DNA of 64,000 nt from an uncultured Roseobacter sp. (GCF_947495275.1 NZ_CANLYL010000001.1:310001-374000); one strand, 5' to 3'. Shown: positions 33,891 through 45,373, numbered from the stretch's first letter. The notes: generated by a model from the sequence alone, not told the origin. Numbers and translations are program-made.

Positions 33891-35402
33891 ATGGCGCTGA
33901 CCCCTGAATTCGATGCCTTCGAGGCAGCCTATGCAGCCGGGCGCAATCAGGTCGTCTTCACCCGTCTGGCGGCGGACCTCGACACGCCGGTTTCCCTGAT
34001 GCTCAAGCTGACGGGCGCGCAAAAAGATGCTTTTGTACTGGAATCGGTGACCGGGGGTGAAGTGCGTGGCCGCTATTCGATCATCGGCATGAAACCCGAT
34101 CTGATCTGGCGCTGCCGCGGCACGACCAGCGAGATCAACCGGGCGGCACGCTATGATGCCGATGCCTTTGACCCTCAGGTCGGAAACCCGCTCGACACCC
34201 TGCGCGCGCTGCTTGCCGAAAGCCGCATCGACTTGCCCGATGACCTGCCGCAGGCGGCCGCCGGGCTGTTTGGTTATCTGGGCTACGACATGGTGCGGCT
34301 GGTCGAACATCTACCCCACATCAACCCCGATCCGCTGGGTCTGCCAGACGCCATCATGCTGCGGCCCTCGGTCATCGCGGTGCTCGATGGCGTCAAGGGT
34401 GAAGTTACCGTTGTCTCACCCGCCTGGGTCTCGGACGGCCAATCCGCCCGCGCCGCCTATGCGCAGGCCGCCGAACGGGTGATGGACGCCGTGCGCGATC
34501 TGGAACGTGCCATGCCGGTCGCCACCCGTGACCTTGGCGAGGCCGAAGCGCCCGGCGCCCCGGTCAGCAACTTCACCCACGAGGGCTACAAACAGGCGGT
34601 GGAAACCGCAAAAGACTACATTCGCGCGGGCGATATCTTTCAGGTTGTCCCGGCGCAGCGCTGGTCACAGGATTTCAAGCAAGACCCTTTTGCGCTTTAC
34701 CGCAGTCTGCGGCGGACAAACCCATCGCCTTTCATGTTCTATTTCAATTTCGGGGATTTTCAGGTCATCGGGGCCAGCCCGGAGATTCTGGTGCGGGTCT
34801 TTGGAGATGAGGTCACCATCCGACCCATCGCAGGCACCCGCCCCCGGGGGGCGACGCCGGAAGAAGACAAGGCCCTTGAGGCCGATCTGCTGGCCGACCA
34901 GAAAGAGCTGGCAGAACATCTGATGTTGCTCGATCTGGGGCGCAACGACGTGGGGCGCGTCGCCAAAATCGGCACCGTCCGCCCGACCGAAGAATTCATC
35001 GTCGAACGTTACAGCCATGTGATGCATATTGTCTCGAATGTTGTGGGGGAATTGCACGACGACAAGGACGCGCTTGACGCCTTCTTTGCCGGTATGCCCG
35101 CAGGGACAGTATCAGGCGCGCCGAAAGTGCGGGCCATGCAGATCATTGACGAGTTGGAACCCGAAAAACGCGGTGTCTACGGTGGTGGCGTGGGCTATTT
35201 CAGCGCGGGCGGTGATATGGATATGTGCATCGCCTTGCGCACAGCGGTGGTGCAGAGTCAAAAGCTCTATATTCAGGCAGGCGGCGGCGTCGTCTACGAC
35301 AGCGACCCCGAAGCGGAATATCAGGAGACCGTCCACAAATCCAACGCCATCCGGCGCGCGGCGGCGGACGCGGCCCGATTCTCGGGGCAAGGCAACAGCT
35401 AG
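33891..35402 (+). CDS. trpE: Anthranilate synthase component I
   Basis: Makes anthranilate from chorismate with ammonia from TrpG, the first step of tryptophan synthesis. The 503-residue length is normal. LESVTGGEVRGRYS is the N-terminal tryptophan-feedback region; IRPIAGTRPRGATPEEDKALE, DLGRNDVGRVAKIGTV, ERYSHVMHIVSNVVGEL and PAGTVSGAPKVRAM are the chorismate-binding motifs. It begins 3 bases after the upstream chaperone gene. Its TrpG partner is 5 kb downstream, so the two subunits are not adjacent. Confidence 0.96.
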   Translation: MALTPEFDAFEAAYAAGRNQVVFTRLAADLDTPVSLMLKLTGAQKDAFVLESVTGGEVRGRYSIIGMKPDLIWRCRGTTSEINRAARYDADAFDPQVGNPLDTLRALLAESRIDLPDDLPQAAAGLFGYLGYDMVRLVEHLPHINPDPLGLPDAIMLRPSVIAVLDGVKGEVTVVSPAWVSDGQSARAAYAQAAERVMDAVRDLERAMPVATRDLGEAEAPGAPVSNFTHEGYKQAVETAKDYIRAGDIFQVVPAQRWSQDFKQDPFALYRSLRRTNPSPFMFYFNFGDFQVIGASPEILVRVFGDEVTIRPIAGTRPRGATPEEDKALEADLLADQKELAEHLMLLDLGRNDVGRVAKIGTVRPTEEFIVERYSHVMHIVSNVVGELHDDKDALDAFFAGMPAGTVSGAPKVRAMQIIDELEPEKRGVYGGGVGYFSAGGDMDMCIALRTAVVQSQKLYIQAGGGVVYDSDPEAEYQETVHKSNAIRRAAADAARFSGQGNS

Positions 35403-36440
35403 ATGCCCCGCCAGCCCTTTGAGATTGCAGGACAAAGCATTGCGGCAGGCGCGGTCGAAACGGTTCATCTGCCGGTCTCGACACTCCCCGATCATACGCC
35501 CGTAAACCTCTCCGTTCAGGTGCATCATGGCAAAAGGGCGGGTCCGGCGCTCTTCGTCTCGGCGGCCGTCCACGGGGATGAGGTCATTGGTGTGGAAATC
35601 GTGCGGCGTCTGCTGCGCACGCCCCAACTCAAATCTCTGCGGGGCACCTTGCTGGTTGTGCCTGTCGTGAACTCCTTTGGATTTCTCAACCGCTCTCGGT
35701 ACTTGCCGGACCGGCGCGATCTGAACCGGTGTTTTCCGGGCCATCCGTCAGGATCACTGGGGTCACGGCTGGCGCATATTTTCCTCAATGAGATTGTCCT
35801 GCGCTGCGATGTCGGCATTGACCTGCATTCAGCGGCCATTCACCGCACCAACCTGCCGCAGATCCGCGTCTCGCCACGCGACAAGACCACGCGCGACATG
35901 GCCACAGCCTTTGGCGCTCCCGTTATCCTGACTTCCCCGCTGCGCGATGGGTCGTTGCGAGGGGAGGCGGCTGAGCGCGGCACACCGGTCCTGCTTTACG
36001 AGGCAGGTGAAGGGTTGCGATTTGACGAAATGGCGGTTCGCGCGGGCGTTGCCGGTATCCTGCGGGTGATGCGCAGCCTCGACATGCTGCCTGCAAAGGG
36101 CATCGCAAAAGCCAAGGCCGCGCCCTACATCTGCGAAAGATCCACCTGGCTGCGCGCGCCGGCAGGTGGTTTGCTGCGCACCTTTCGCGCCGAGGGCGAA
36201 ACCGTTGAACCCGGCGATTTGCTGGCCACGGTCTCCGATCCCTTCGGGGGATTTGAGACGGATCTTCTGGCACCCTCACCGGGCATCCTGATCGGGCGCG
36301 CGATCCTGCCTGTGGTCAATGAAGGTGACGCGGTTTTTCATATCGCAACCCTCAGCCCGAAAGTGGCCGAAGCCACCGTGGAAGACCTCGCAAGCCAGTT
36401 GGAAACAGACCCGCTTTTCGACGAAGACGAGATCATCTGA
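35403..36440 (+). CDS. Succinylglutamate desuccinylase/aspartoacylase family zinc deacylase
   Basis: A 345-residue zinc-dependent deacylase of the AstE/AspA group. AAVHGDEVIGVEIV (zinc His and Glu), YLPDRRDLNRCFPG, then GIDLHSAAIHRTN (zinc His) are present. It starts directly after the trpE stop. Natural substrate unknown; the C-terminal beta-domain fits the broad family rather than AstE of arginine catabolism, whose ast genes are not near. No signal peptide. Confidence 0.85.
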   Translation: MPRQPFEIAGQSIAAGAVETVHLPVSTLPDHTPVNLSVQVHHGKRAGPALFVSAAVHGDEVIGVEIVRRLLRTPQLKSLRGTLLVVPVVNSFGFLNRSRYLPDRRDLNRCFPGHPSGSLGSRLAHIFLNEIVLRCDVGIDLHSAAIHRTNLPQIRVSPRDKTTRDMATAFGAPVILTSPLRDGSLRGEAAERGTPVLLYEAGEGLRFDEMAVRAGVAGILRVMRSLDMLPAKGIAKAKAAPYICERSTWLRAPAGGLLRTFRAEGETVEPGDLLATVSDPFGGFETDLLAPSPGILIGRAILPVVNEGDAVFHIATLSPKVAEATVEDLASQLETDPLFDEDEII

Positions 36441-36648
36441 ACATTCAGATTTCGAAAAATTTCTCCAAAACTTCAAATAATTGCCACGTAAAAATCAGGG
36501 TGATCCTCCCCGGAATAGGCATTCCATTGAGATATTCGAAAGGCCAATGAGGAACACTGATCAGTGATACGCAGGCCGCGTTTCCGCTGGGTGGAATGGA
36601 CGCGCGGGCCTCCTGCACGCAGATGTGAACGTCGAGGGAACTAGCGCC

Positions 36649-38718
36649 ATGGGTGTAGTGAAGAGGCTCATTCGGAGGTTCCAGCGCCATGTCTGCATCA
36701 CCGAGCCCAAATCCCTGTGGAAACGTTACGCCATTGGTTTGGCCTTTATTTTCGTAACAATAGGGGCCGCTCACTACAGTTCCTTGAGGGCAATCGCCGC
36801 ATCGGGCCTGGACGCTGAAGCCAGCAGGATCAGCAACCAGCAAATCATGCTCAGCCAGCGCATTCTGTTTTTGATGCGCGAAAGTGAACAGAACCCTTCC
36901 CTGGAGGTCGAAGCGCGTCTGTTGTCGGCGATTCAGTTGTTCGAATCCGCTCATGACTGGCTGGTGACCCGGCAGGAACTGACCCCTGCCCTGCAGCAGC
37001 TGTATTTCGAAGATGATACCTTTCCACTGGACTATTTCTCCCGCCGGTTTGTCGAGACAGCCCGTTATGCCGTGAAGGCAGAGGGGCAGGTTCGCAGCAA
37101 TATGCAAAATCGCCTCGTAGCCCTGGGGCAACAGGATCTGCTTTCAGCGCTGAGCAAAGCCTCCCGTTTGCACCAAGATAAATCCCGCAGGCAGACTGCG
37201 TGGCTGCAGAATCTCGAAACCATCGCACTCGGATCAGCCCTGTTTGTCCTGCTTCTGGAAGCCCTCTTCATCTTTGTGCCGGCACAGATTTCGGTGTCCC
37301 GGGCCATCCGGCGCATGGAAAGACGTAGCAAACAACTCTCGACATCTTATGAAACTCTCAAAGCGCGCAACCTTGAACTCGTCGCAGCGCGAAAAAACCT
37401 GACCCACGCCGCCAACCACGACGCGTTGACAGGGCTGCTGAACCGTCGCGCGCTTTATGATTTTCTGACACATCTGAAAGCCGCACCCAATGGCAGCGAC
37501 ATTGCGCTCAGCGTTCTGAAAATTGATCTGGATCGGTTCAAGTCGGTCAATGACACGCTTGGGCACAAAGCCGGAGATGATGTGCTGGTTGTGGTTGCCA
37601 GCATCCTTCTGGCACAGGTCCGGGAAAACGATCTGGTTGCAAGGATCGGCGGCGATGAATTTGTCATCGTGGTCAAGGCGCCGAAATCCATGGATACGCT
37701 GGAAGCTCTTGGTTCCCGGATCATCGAAGAGATCAGCAAACCCATGCAGATCGCCGAGAATGTCTGCAAGATCGGTGCCAGCGTCGGGTTCACCATGGCC
37801 AGCTCCGCTGTTGCCACCCCGGACCAGCTTTTGATCGAAGCGGACCTGGCGCTTTACAAGGCCAAGCGTGGTGGACGCGGACAGGTTTTCGCCTATTCGG
37901 GCGATCTGCGCGAAGAGATCGAAACACGTGAGGCTCTCTTTGAGGAAATCACCGAAGCTTTGGCTGACGATCAATTCGAACCCCATTTCCAGCCGCAGCT
38001 CTACACGGGGTCGGGAAAACTCTTCGGCTGCGAGGTTTTGGCCAGATGGCGGCATCCGCGACGGGGTATCATTCCCCCCGCAACCTTCCTGGCAGCGGCG
38101 GAGGAGGCTGGGCTGATCCAGCAGATCGACCTGATCATGGTTGAAAAAAGCCTCGATTTTCTGGAGCGGCTGCGGTCAGAAGGTAAGGATCTGCCTTCCG
38201 TTTCCGTCAATGCGTCGCCCGATTCACTGAGGGATCCGAATCTGCCGGATCGCCTTGCCCAGGAGGTTTTGGCGCGCGGATTGTCACCCGCGGATCTCAC
38301 CATCGAGGTGCTGGAAACCACGCTGATCGAGAGCCAGGATGACGAGGCGTTCCTGACCATAAGGAACCTGACCAGCGCGGGCTTCTCGGTGGTACTGGAC
38401 GATTTCGGCACCGGTTATGCCTCTATGTCGAACCTGTCACGCCTGAAATTTGATGGCCTCAAGCTGGATCGCTCGCTGGTTGAGCCTGTCCCCAACGAAC
38501 GCGCAGAAAGCATCATCGCCGCACTTGTCGCCCTGTCACGAAATCTTGGCATGCGCGTTGTTGCAGAAGGTGTCGAAAACAACGCTCACTATGATCGCGT
38601 CAAGGAGCTGGGGTGTGATGTTGTCCAGGGGTTTGGTATAGGCTACCCGATGCCGGCGGCTCAATTCATCGACTGGTATGAGGAATTCGCCAAAAAGGAC
38701 AAAAAGCGCCCTGCATGA
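36649..38718 (+). CDS. Membrane GGDEF/EAL cyclic-di-GMP protein with PilJ/NarX-like sensor
   Basis: A 689-residue protein: a membrane helix near the N-terminus, a periplasmic helical region containing SNQQIMLSQRILFLM, which resembles the PilJ/NarX sensor signature RQRMLSQR, a second membrane helix, then GGDEF and EAL domains. The GGDEF motif is intact at residues 334-338, and an I-site REND lies five residues before it. The EAL core is EVLARW at about 462, a common variant of EALLR, followed by DDFGTGYAS and EGVEN, so it may be active as phosphodiesterase. Net cyclic-di-GMP effect cannot be told. Standalone gene. Confidence 0.9.
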   Translation: MGVVKRLIRRFQRHVCITEPKSLWKRYAIGLAFIFVTIGAAHYSSLRAIAASGLDAEASRISNQQIMLSQRILFLMRESEQNPSLEVEARLLSAIQLFESAHDWLVTRQELTPALQQLYFEDDTFPLDYFSRRFVETARYAVKAEGQVRSNMQNRLVALGQQDLLSALSKASRLHQDKSRRQTAWLQNLETIALGSALFVLLLEALFIFVPAQISVSRAIRRMERRSKQLSTSYETLKARNLELVAARKNLTHAANHDALTGLLNRRALYDFLTHLKAAPNGSDIALSVLKIDLDRFKSVNDTLGHKAGDDVLVVVASILLAQVRENDLVARIGGDEFVIVVKAPKSMDTLEALGSRIIEEISKPMQIAENVCKIGASVGFTMASSAVATPDQLLIEADLALYKAKRGGRGQVFAYSGDLREEIETREALFEEITEALADDQFEPHFQPQLYTGSGKLFGCEVLARWRHPRRGIIPPATFLAAAEEAGLIQQIDLIMVEKSLDFLERLRSEGKDLPSVSVNASPDSLRDPNLPDRLAQEVLARGLSPADLTIEVLETTLIESQDDEAFLTIRNLTSAGFSVVLDDFGTGYASMSNLSRLKFDGLKLDRSLVEPVPNERAESIIAALVALSRNLGMRVVAEGVENNAHYDRVKELGCDVVQGFGIGYPMPAAQFIDWYEEFAKKDKKRPA

Positions 38719-38721
38719 TGG

Positions 38722-40458
38722 CTATTCCGCACTTTGGAGCGCCGCCGAGACAGGTACCAGGGCCACACGCTCGGACCTGTCCTGAAGGGCCCAGAGGAGA
38801 AGCGCGGAAATCGTATCTTCCCGCAACCGTCCCAGCATGACAACCGCACCCTCATTGCCCGCCCGGAACGCCGCCTGATCCAGAAAACGGCGAATGACGG
38901 TCGGGGTCTGTTGATTGCTGTCGAAATCGCGAAAGACGACTGCCGACGGAACACCGGCTTTGGCGGCCAGTTTCTGGACCGTGTTCAAACCCTTGTTCTG
39001 GGTCACAAAGCCGTGCCCTGACGCGGCCAGAATTTCGGTGACCTGACGGGCGGCATCCCGGGTTCCCTGAACACCCTCTCCCACACCTTCCAACACACCA
39101 ACGGCCTCTGGCACCGCCTCCAGCGCAACCGCCAGCGATATTTCCGCGTCTTGCGCCTGCGCGCCCTCGGGCAAGTTGATCGTTGCCAAGACCTCAAACC
39201 CTTCAGCGCGGTAGGCGGCCATTCGGTCCTTGGCGTCGGGAAGGCTTGAATCCACCGCGAAACTAACCGGGTATGGAAAGCTGCGCAGAGCAGGTAAGCC
39301 AATGGTATTCGCCGACAAATCCACGCCATCATCCATCAGGACAATTGCCATAACCGGTTTGTCAGCCGGGTTGTCATGGGGGACCGCAAATCGTTCAACC
39401 GGGGGCAGCGATTCGAGAGTTTCCGGGCTCGGGTCCTCTTCAATCGGTTCCGGTTGCTCTTCAAATTCAATCTCGGGCTCTTCACCCAATGTCGGCAATC
39501 TGTTCGTCTTTACCTCCGGTGCCAGATCATCAAATGTGCCAATGGGCGTCCCGATGGTCTCTGCTGTCTGCTCATCCTGAACAGGGTCAGACGGTGCCTC
39601 GACCTCTGGTTCTGATGGCGCGGCGGGCTCAACCTTCGCTTCTTCTTCTGCAACCGGTGGCTTCGGTTCCGGGTTAGCTTGAGGGGCATCAGCCGTTTCC
39701 GGTGCCGGCAAGCTGTTTACGGCCACCTCCTCGTCGGCGCGTGGCGTTTCATCCGCCGGGCCACTGGGTATCAGAGGTGCATCATCATCACCGATCAGTG
39801 GCGCGGGGGTCTCAAAGGCCTGCGATTGCGTCGGAACTTCTGGCAATGGCGGTTGATCAGGCTCGACCGAAATGGAAGTTTCAAGTTCTGCTGGCGCAGG
39901 TGTTTCGTCAACGTTTGGTGCCAATCCCGTGGCTTCGACATCAACCGTCGGCTGCCCCGGCTGAGCCGGGCCTTCGGACAAGGCAATCTCTTCTGCCACC
40001 TCTGGTGCCGGTGGCTGCGCCGGATCAGTTGAAATGGACACCGAAGGGTCGGCGCGCGGTGTTTCCAGGCCCTGCGACCCGGCATTTGATACAATTGGGG
40101 TGCTGCCTGCGGAGGTCGCAATACCACCCTCGGCATCAGTGGATGATGGCCCTGTCAGAGCCGTGGCGTCGCCGGTTTCAGGCAATGCAGCCGGGGCCGT
40201 ATCACTCTGACGCACAGCGCTCAGTGTATCAGGTTGCGGTGCGGGGGCCTTGGGCGCTTGCTGGCCGGTCACGGGCACCCTGTCACCTTGCGATTTTTTC
40301 GCATCCGCCGCCGAAGGTTGCGGGGCGACCTCGCTTTGAGGCGCGGCATCTGTCACGGACGGCGCGACAGGGCCTTCGGCTACGATAGAAACCACTGCAG
40401 CAGCACCCAGACTCACTGCGCTGCCCCAAAGAGCCCCCTTTAGAAAACCACCTGCCAC
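38722..40458 (-). CDS. Divergent polysaccharide deacetylase family protein
   Basis: A 578-residue protein: an N-terminal membrane/signal segment ([19 protein letters not shown]), a long low-complexity stretch of about 290 residues rich in Pro, Ala, Glu and Asp, and a C-terminal YibQ-type divergent deacetylase domain ([66 protein letters not shown]). GTG 40458 is preferred, with AGAGGTGAG upstream and the family-like [12 protein letters not shown] start; the ATG at 40497 is an alternative. Periplasmic, likely cell-wall related. Convergent with the GGDEF/EAL gene by 3 bases. Confidence 0.85.
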   Translation of the reverse strand: MAGGFLKGALWGSAVSLGAAAVVSIVAEGPVAPSVTDAAPQSEVAPQPSAADAKKSQGDRVPVTGQQAPKAPAPQPDTLSAVRQSDTAPAALPETGDATALTGPSSTDAEGGIATSAGSTPIVSNAGSQGLETPRADPSVSISTDPAQPPAPEVAEEIALSEGPAQPGQPTVDVEATGLAPNVDETPAPAELETSISVEPDQPPLPEVPTQSQAFETPAPLIGDDDAPLIPSGPADETPRADEEVAVNSLPAPETADAPQANPEPKPPVAEEEAKVEPAAPSEPEVEAPSDPVQDEQTAETIGTPIGTFDDLAPEVKTNRLPTLGEEPEIEFEEQPEPIEEDPSPETLESLPPVERFAVPHDNPADKPVMAIVLMDDGVDLSANTIGLPALRSFPYPVSFAVDSSLPDAKDRMAAYRAEGFEVLATINLPEGAQAQDAEISLAVALEAVPEAVGVLEGVGEGVQGTRDAARQVTEILAASGHGFVTQNKGLNTVQKLAAKAGVPSAVVFRDFDSNQQTPTVIRRFLDQAAFRAGNEGAVVMLGRLREDTISALLLWALQDRSERVALVPVSAALQSAE

Positions 40459-40643
40459 GCGCTGCTCACCTCTTTTCGTTTTCCCGGCAGACAACATCTG
40501 TCGCGAACCGGTTTCGCCTTCCCACCCAAGCCTGTTGCGCGACTCTGCGCCCCTTGACGCAGCCTTGCAAGCCTGAACATGTATGCACGACTTATACCGC
40601 GCTTGAGCCCATGGTCTCCAGCCCTGAATTCGAAGATTTGGAC

Positions 40644-41225
40644 ATGCTGCTGCTGATCGACAATTACGACAGTTTCACCTACAACCTTTTGCACTATCTG
40701 GGCAGTCTTGGGGCGGATGTTGTGGTCCACCGCAATGATGCGCTGGACGTTCAACAGGCGATGGCGCTGAACCCTTCGGGCATTCTGCTGTCCCCCGGCC
40801 CGTGTGATCCAGATCAGGCGGGAATTTGCCTTGCCATCACGCAGGCGGCAGCGGAAACCCGCACACCGCTGATGGGCGTTTGCCTTGGCCACCAGACGAT
40901 CGGGCAGGCATTCGGTGGTAAGGTGGTTCAGGCCAAGGACATCGTACACGGAAAAATGGGACACATCCGCCATGGCGGAAAAGGTCTCTTTGCAGGTTTG
41001 CCGTCGCCTTTTGCCGCCACACGCTATCACTCCCTGATTGTCGAACGCGCGAGCCTGCCGGAAAGTCTGGAGATTACCGCAGAGCTGGAAGACGGCACCA
41101 TCATGGGCGTGCAGCATCGCGACTTGCCGATCCACGGCGTGCAGTTTCACCCTGAATCGATCCGTTCCGAACATGGTCATGCGCTTTTGAAAAATTTCCT
41201 GAACGAGATGAAGGTCCCCGCATGA
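40644..41225 (+). CDS. trpG: Anthranilate synthase component II (glutamine amidotransferase)
   Basis: Supplies ammonia to TrpE from glutamine. A 193-residue class I amidotransferase with [15 protein letters not shown], the nucleophile Cys in [12 protein letters not shown], and the His-Glu pair in [17 protein letters not shown] 40644 gives the normal N-terminus; upstream in-frame starts lack a ribosome site. It starts an overlapping run with trpD (4-base overlap), ung, trpC. Confidence 0.95.
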   Translation: MLLLIDNYDSFTYNLLHYLGSLGADVVVHRNDALDVQQAMALNPSGILLSPGPCDPDQAGICLAITQAAAETRTPLMGVCLGHQTIGQAFGGKVVQAKDIVHGKMGHIRHGGKGLFAGLPSPFAATRYHSLIVERASLPESLEITAELEDGTIMGVQHRDLPIHGVQFHPESIRSEHGHALLKNFLNEMKVPA

Positions 41226-42241
41226 GTGACGCGTTGAAGCCCTTGATCGGCGCCGCAGCCAGCGGCCCGCTTACGAAAGAACAGGCTCAAGCCGCTTTCG
41301 GCATTCTTTTTGACGGCGAAGCCACGCCAAGCCAGATTGGGGGCTTCCTGATGGCTTTGCGCACACGCGGGGAAACGGTGGATGAATATGCCGCAGCCGC
41401 CGCGGTCATGCGCCGCAAATGCCATGCCGTGCGCGCGCCAGAGGGGGCGATGGATATCGTCGGCACTGGCGGCGACGGCAAGGGCACGTTGAACATTTCC
41501 ACGGCCACAGCCTTTGTTGTCGCCGGTGCAGGCGTGGTTGTGGCCAAACATGGCAACCGCAATCTCAGCTCCAAATCCGGGGCGGCGGATGCGCTGACCC
41601 AGATGGGGTTGAATGTCATGGTCGGGCCGGAGGTCGTTGAAAAAGCGCTTAACGAGGCCGGAATCGGGTTCATGATGGCCCCGATGCACCATCCTGCCAT
41701 CGCCCATGTGATGCCCACGCGTGCCGAACTTGGGACCCGCACGATTTTCAACATCCTCGGCCCCCTGACAAACCCGGCGGCTGTGAAACGTCAGTTGACC
41801 GGCGCTTTTTCACGTGAGCTGATCCGCCCTATGGCTGAGACATTGAGAGAGCTGGGTTCGGACAAGGCTTGGCTGGTACACGGATCGGACGGCACCGACG
41901 AGTTGACCATAACGGGCGTATCATGGGTCAGCGCCTTGAACCTGGATGGCAGTGTCACCGATCACGAAATTCATCCCGAAGAGGCTGGTCTGCCAACCCA
42001 TCCTTTCGAGGCGATTATCGGCGGGACGCCCGAAGAGAATGCGCGCGATTTCAAAGCATTGCTGGATGGGGAACCTTCCGCTTATCGAGATGCCGTGCTG
42101 CTGAATTCTGCCGCAGCCCTTGTGGTTGCAGATGCCGCAAGCACGCTTAAAGACGGTGTGGAAAAAGCCGCCGCCGCCATCGACAGCGGTGCGGCGCGCG
42201 ACAAGATCAATGCCGTCGCCCGTATCACCCAGACCGCGTGA
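41222..42241 (+). CDS. trpD: Anthranilate phosphoribosyltransferase
   Basis: Attaches phosphoribose from PRPP to anthranilate. 339 residues with [20 protein letters not shown] (PRPP binding), [21 protein letters not shown] (anthranilate site) and [22 protein letters not shown]. It overlaps trpG by 4 bases (ATGA) and ung by 4 bases, so the four genes are coupled. Confidence 0.96.
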   Translation: MSDALKPLIGAAASGPLTKEQAQAAFGILFDGEATPSQIGGFLMALRTRGETVDEYAAAAAVMRRKCHAVRAPEGAMDIVGTGGDGKGTLNISTATAFVVAGAGVVVAKHGNRNLSSKSGAADALTQMGLNVMVGPEVVEKALNEAGIGFMMAPMHHPAIAHVMPTRAELGTRTIFNILGPLTNPAAVKRQLTGAFSRELIRPMAETLRELGSDKAWLVHGSDGTDELTITGVSWVSALNLDGSVTDHEIHPEEAGLPTHPFEAIIGGTPEENARDFKALLDGEPSAYRDAVLLNSAAALVVADAASTLKDGVEKAAAAIDSGAARDKINAVARITQTA

Positions 42242-42909
42242 CGGACGATCAACTCAATCGCCTCGGGCGTTGGAAAGAACTACCGTTCTTTTCAAATAGC
42301 TGGCCGCTGATCAGGTCGCGACTGCGGGTTGAAAAACGGGATATCCTGCCGCCCGCGCCGCTCATCTTCCGCGCACTGGAAATGGTGCAGCCGCAATCGG
42401 TGCGCGTTGTCATATTGGGCCAGGATCCCTATCCGACCCCCGGACATGCTCATGGTCTGGCTTTTTCCGCAGCAGAACACGTAAAGCCCCTGCCCCGCTC
42501 TTTATCAAATATTTTCAAGGAGATGGAGCAGGACATTGGCGCCTGCCCGCCCCACGCTGACCTTGGTTTTTGGGCCGAACAGGGGGTCTTGTTACTCAAC
42601 ACGGTCCTGACCGTTCCAGCGGGCGAGGCCAAAGGGCATGACAAGCTTGGCTGGCAACGGCTTACCGCAGAAGTTCTGGACCACCTCGGGCAGACCCCGC
42701 GCGCCTACCTGCTCTGGGGAGCGAATGCCCATAAGGTTGCCGCAGATGTTGATCCCGATTTTAACCTGACGATCAAAACGGCCCACCCGTCTCCGCTCTC
42801 CGCGCGGCGCGGGTTTTTTGGCTCCCGCCCCTTCAGTCGGGTCAATGCATGGTTGCAGGCCCGCGGAGAGCGCGCCATAAACTGGACCAACGCGCCGGAG
42901 GCCCCATGA
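42238..42909 (+). CDS. ung: Uracil-DNA glycosylase
   Basis: Removes uracil from DNA; 223 residues, family 1. The water-activating loop reads [20 protein letters not shown], with Pro where most family 1 enzymes have His in GQDPYH; the minor-groove loop is [20 protein letters not shown] and [17 protein letters not shown] complete the set. The start is GTG at 42238, overlapping trpD by 4 bases; trpC overlaps the stop by 4 bases. A repair gene inside a trp run is unusual but coupling is clear. Confidence 0.93.
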   Translation: MTDDQLNRLGRWKELPFFSNSWPLIRSRLRVEKRDILPPAPLIFRALEMVQPQSVRVVILGQDPYPTPGHAHGLAFSAAEHVKPLPRSLSNIFKEMEQDIGACPPHADLGFWAEQGVLLLNTVLTVPAGEAKGHDKLGWQRLTAEVLDHLGQTPRAYLLWGANAHKVAADVDPDFNLTIKTAHPSPLSARRGFFGSRPFSRVNAWLQARGERAINWTNAPEAP

Positions 42910-43718
42910 CCGAAACCATATTGGACAAGATCAAATCCTATAAGCTGGAGGAAGTCGCCGCAGATAAAGCAGCCAGACCCCTCGCTGATATCGAAGCGGA
43001 TGCGCATGAAGCCCCGCCTGTGCGCCCCTTTGCCGACGCGCTGCATCATGCGACACTCGATGGGTATGGGCTGATCGCCGAAATCAAGAAAGCCAGCCCC
43101 TCCAAAGGCTTGATCCGTGATGATTTTGATCCCGCAACGCTGGCGCAGGCCTATGAAGCAGGCGGTGCCACCTGCCTATCCGTTCTGACGGACACGCCGA
43201 GCTTTCAGGGCGCAAAGCAATTTCTGGTTGAGGCTCGCGCTGCCTGTGATTTGCCGGTTTTGCGCAAGGATTTCATGTATGACCCCTACCAGGTGGCCGA
43301 AGCACGCGCGCTTGGTGCCGACTGCATCCTGATCATTATGGCGTCTGTCAGTGACGCCCAGGCCCGCGAGTTGGAGGACGCTGCAAGCCAATGGGGGATG
43401 GATGCGCTGCTGGAGGTCCATGACGCGGCAGAACTGGAGCGCGCCAGCCGCCTTGAAAGCCGCCTGATGGGCATCAACAACCGCAACCTGAAGACATTTG
43501 AAACCACATTGGACACGACCCGGACCCTGTCGCGTGATGTTCCGGAAGATAAGCTTATCGTGTCTGAATCCGGTCTCAGCACGCCGGAAGATCTGGCGGA
43601 TATGGCGCGCTACGGTGCCCGCATTTTCCTGATCGGCGAGAGCCTGATGCGTCAGGAGGATGTGCAATCCGCCACGCGCCGTTTGTTGTCAGACCCGATG
43701 ACCGCCGGAGGCATGTGA
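42906..43718 (+). CDS. trpC: Indole-3-glycerol-phosphate synthase
   Basis: Closes the indole ring in tryptophan synthesis; a 270-residue TIM barrel without fused Trp[31 protein letters not shown] (catalytic Lys), [23 protein letters not shown] and [11 protein letters not shown] are all family motifs. Overlaps ung by 4 bases (ATGA), and moaC starts one base after its stop. Confidence 0.96.
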   Translation: MTETILDKIKSYKLEEVAADKAARPLADIEADAHEAPPVRPFADALHHATLDGYGLIAEIKKASPSKGLIRDDFDPATLAQAYEAGGATCLSVLTDTPSFQGAKQFLVEARAACDLPVLRKDFMYDPYQVAEARALGADCILIIMASVSDAQARELEDAASQWGMDALLEVHDAAELERASRLESRLMGINNRNLKTFETTLDTTRTLSRDVPEDKLIVSESGLSTPEDLADMARYGARIFLIGESLMRQEDVQSATRRLLSDPMTAGGM

Positions 43719-43719
43719 G

Positions 43720-44199
43720 GTGACCGACAAGCTCACGCATTTTGACGCCAAGGGTGATGCCCATATGGTCGATGTGGGTGACAAACCGGTCACAGATCGG
43801 ATCGCGACCGCTCGTTGCTGCATTAAGATGATGCCAGAAACCTTTGATATCATTTCAGAAGGTCGCGCCAAGAAAGGCGATGTTCTGGGTGTCGCCCGGC
43901 TAGCTGGCATCATGGCGGCGAAGCGCACGTCTGATCTTATTCCGCTCTGTCATCCCCTGCCGATCACCAAGGTGGCCGTCGAATTCGAAGCCGACGCCGC
44001 CTTGCCCGGATTTCAGATCGAGGCAACGGTGAAGACGACGGGTCAGACCGGCGTTGAAATGGAAGCACTGACGGCGGCTTCCGTCACCGCGCTGACGGTT
44101 TATGACATGTCGAAAGCGGTGGACAAGGCCATGCAAATTCAGGATTTGCGGGTGGTGTTGAAAGATGGCGGCAAATCGGGCCGTTTTGTCGCCACATGA
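43720..44199 (+). CDS. moaC: Cyclic pyranopterin monophosphate synthase
   Basis: Second enzyme of molybdenum cofactor synthesis, 159 residues. It has [30 protein letters not shown] (catalytic region), [21 protein letters not shown] and GGKSG. The start is GTG at 43720 right after trpC. Overlaps moeA by 4 bases. MoCo steps next to trp genes look to be translated as one long run. Confidence 0.95.
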   Translation: MTDKLTHFDAKGDAHMVDVGDKPVTDRIATARCCIKMMPETFDIISEGRAKKGDVLGVARLAGIMAAKRTSDLIPLCHPLPITKVAVEFEADAALPGFQIEATVKTTGQTGVEMEALTAASVTALTVYDMSKAVDKAMQIQDLRVVLKDGGKSGRFVAT

Positions 44200-45368
44200 T
44201 TTCCGTCGCCGAGGCGCTGGAGCATTTGTTTGCCCTCGTGCAGCCTATGGAGACCGAAACCGTCCCGCTGCGGAACGCCGCCGGTCGCGTGCTGGCACAG
44301 GACGTGGCAGCAACCCGGACACAACCACCTTTTGACGCCTCCTCCATGGACGGCTATGCGCTCCGCCGCACCGAAGTCGAACCGGACGCGATGTTCAAGG
44401 TTGTCGGAGAGGCCGCCGCTGGTCACGGGTTTTCCGGATCGGTGGGCCCCGGTCAGTGCGTGCGTATTTTCACCGGAGCGCCCATGCCGTCCGACACGGA
44501 TTTCGTGGTGATTCAGGAAGATGTCACGCGTCGCGGTGATCTAATTACCCTGAACCGGGATGTGGAGAGCAAGGACAACGTGCGTCCCGCAGGCGGTGAT
44601 TTCAAACTTGGGGATGTGATCTCATCGCCCAAACGGCTGGGTCCTTCGGATGTGGCTTTGCTGGCCGCAATGAACTGCCCGGAGGTCCCTGTTGCCAGAC
44701 GTCCAAGGGTCGCCATCATGGCCACCGGTGACGAATTGGTCATGCCCGGCGAAACCCCCTCCCCGGATCAGATCATTGCCTCCAACAGTTTTGGACTTGC
44801 CGCACAATTGGAAGCGGCGGGGGCTCTCCCCCGGATGATGCCCATTGCGAAGGACACGCCCGAAGCGCTCAAGGCGGTCTTTGAGCTGGCCGCGGCATCC
44901 GATCTGATCGTCACCATTGGCGGCGCCTCGGTCGGAGATCACGATCTGGTGGCCCCCGTGGCGGCAGAACTGGGCATGGAGCAGTCGTTTTACAAAGTGG
45001 CAATGCGCCCGGGCAAGCCCCTGATGGCAGGACGGCTGCGCGGCGTTCCGATGATCGGCTTACCCGGCAATCCGGTCTCGGCCCTTGTTTGCGGCACCAT
45101 TTTTGTCGTGCCGGTGGTTTCGGCCATGCTTGGTCTGGGGGCCCGTCCTGTCAGCCAGCGCACGACCCCCTTGGCCGCCCCGCTGTCAAAGAACGGGCCG
45201 CGCGAACATTATATGCGCGCCGAGATGACCACGAACGGGCTGCGCGCCTTCGACCGGCAGGACAGTTCCTTGCTCGGTGTACTGGCACAGGCCGACGCTC
45301 TGCTGGTGCGACCGCCACATGATCCTGAACGCAACATTGGTGAGGTGGTTTCTTACCTGCCTCTTTGA
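44196..45368 (+). CDS. moeA: Molybdopterin molybdotransferase
   Basis: Inserts molybdate into the cofactor; 390 residues. The MPT-binding [32 protein letters not shown], and [13 protein letters not shown] blocks match. Follows moaC with a 4-base overlap. It ends 66 bases before lexA, in which there is a clear lexA promoter, so the run ends here. Confidence 0.95.
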   Translation: MISVAEALEHLFALVQPMETETVPLRNAAGRVLAQDVAATRTQPPFDASSMDGYALRRTEVEPDAMFKVVGEAAAGHGFSGSVGPGQCVRIFTGAPMPSDTDFVVIQEDVTRRGDLITLNRDVESKDNVRPAGGDFKLGDVISSPKRLGPSDVALLAAMNCPEVPVARRPRVAIMATGDELVMPGETPSPDQIIASNSFGLAAQLEAAGALPRMMPIAKDTPEALKAVFELAAASDLIVTIGGASVGDHDLVAPVAAELGMEQSFYKVAMRPGKPLMAGRLRGVPMIGLPGNPVSALVCGTIFVVPVVSAMLGLGARPVSQRTTPLAAPLSKNGPREHYMRAEMTTNGLRAFDRQDSSLLGVLAQADALLVRPPHDPERNIGEVVSYLPL

Positions 45369-45373
45369 AACCG

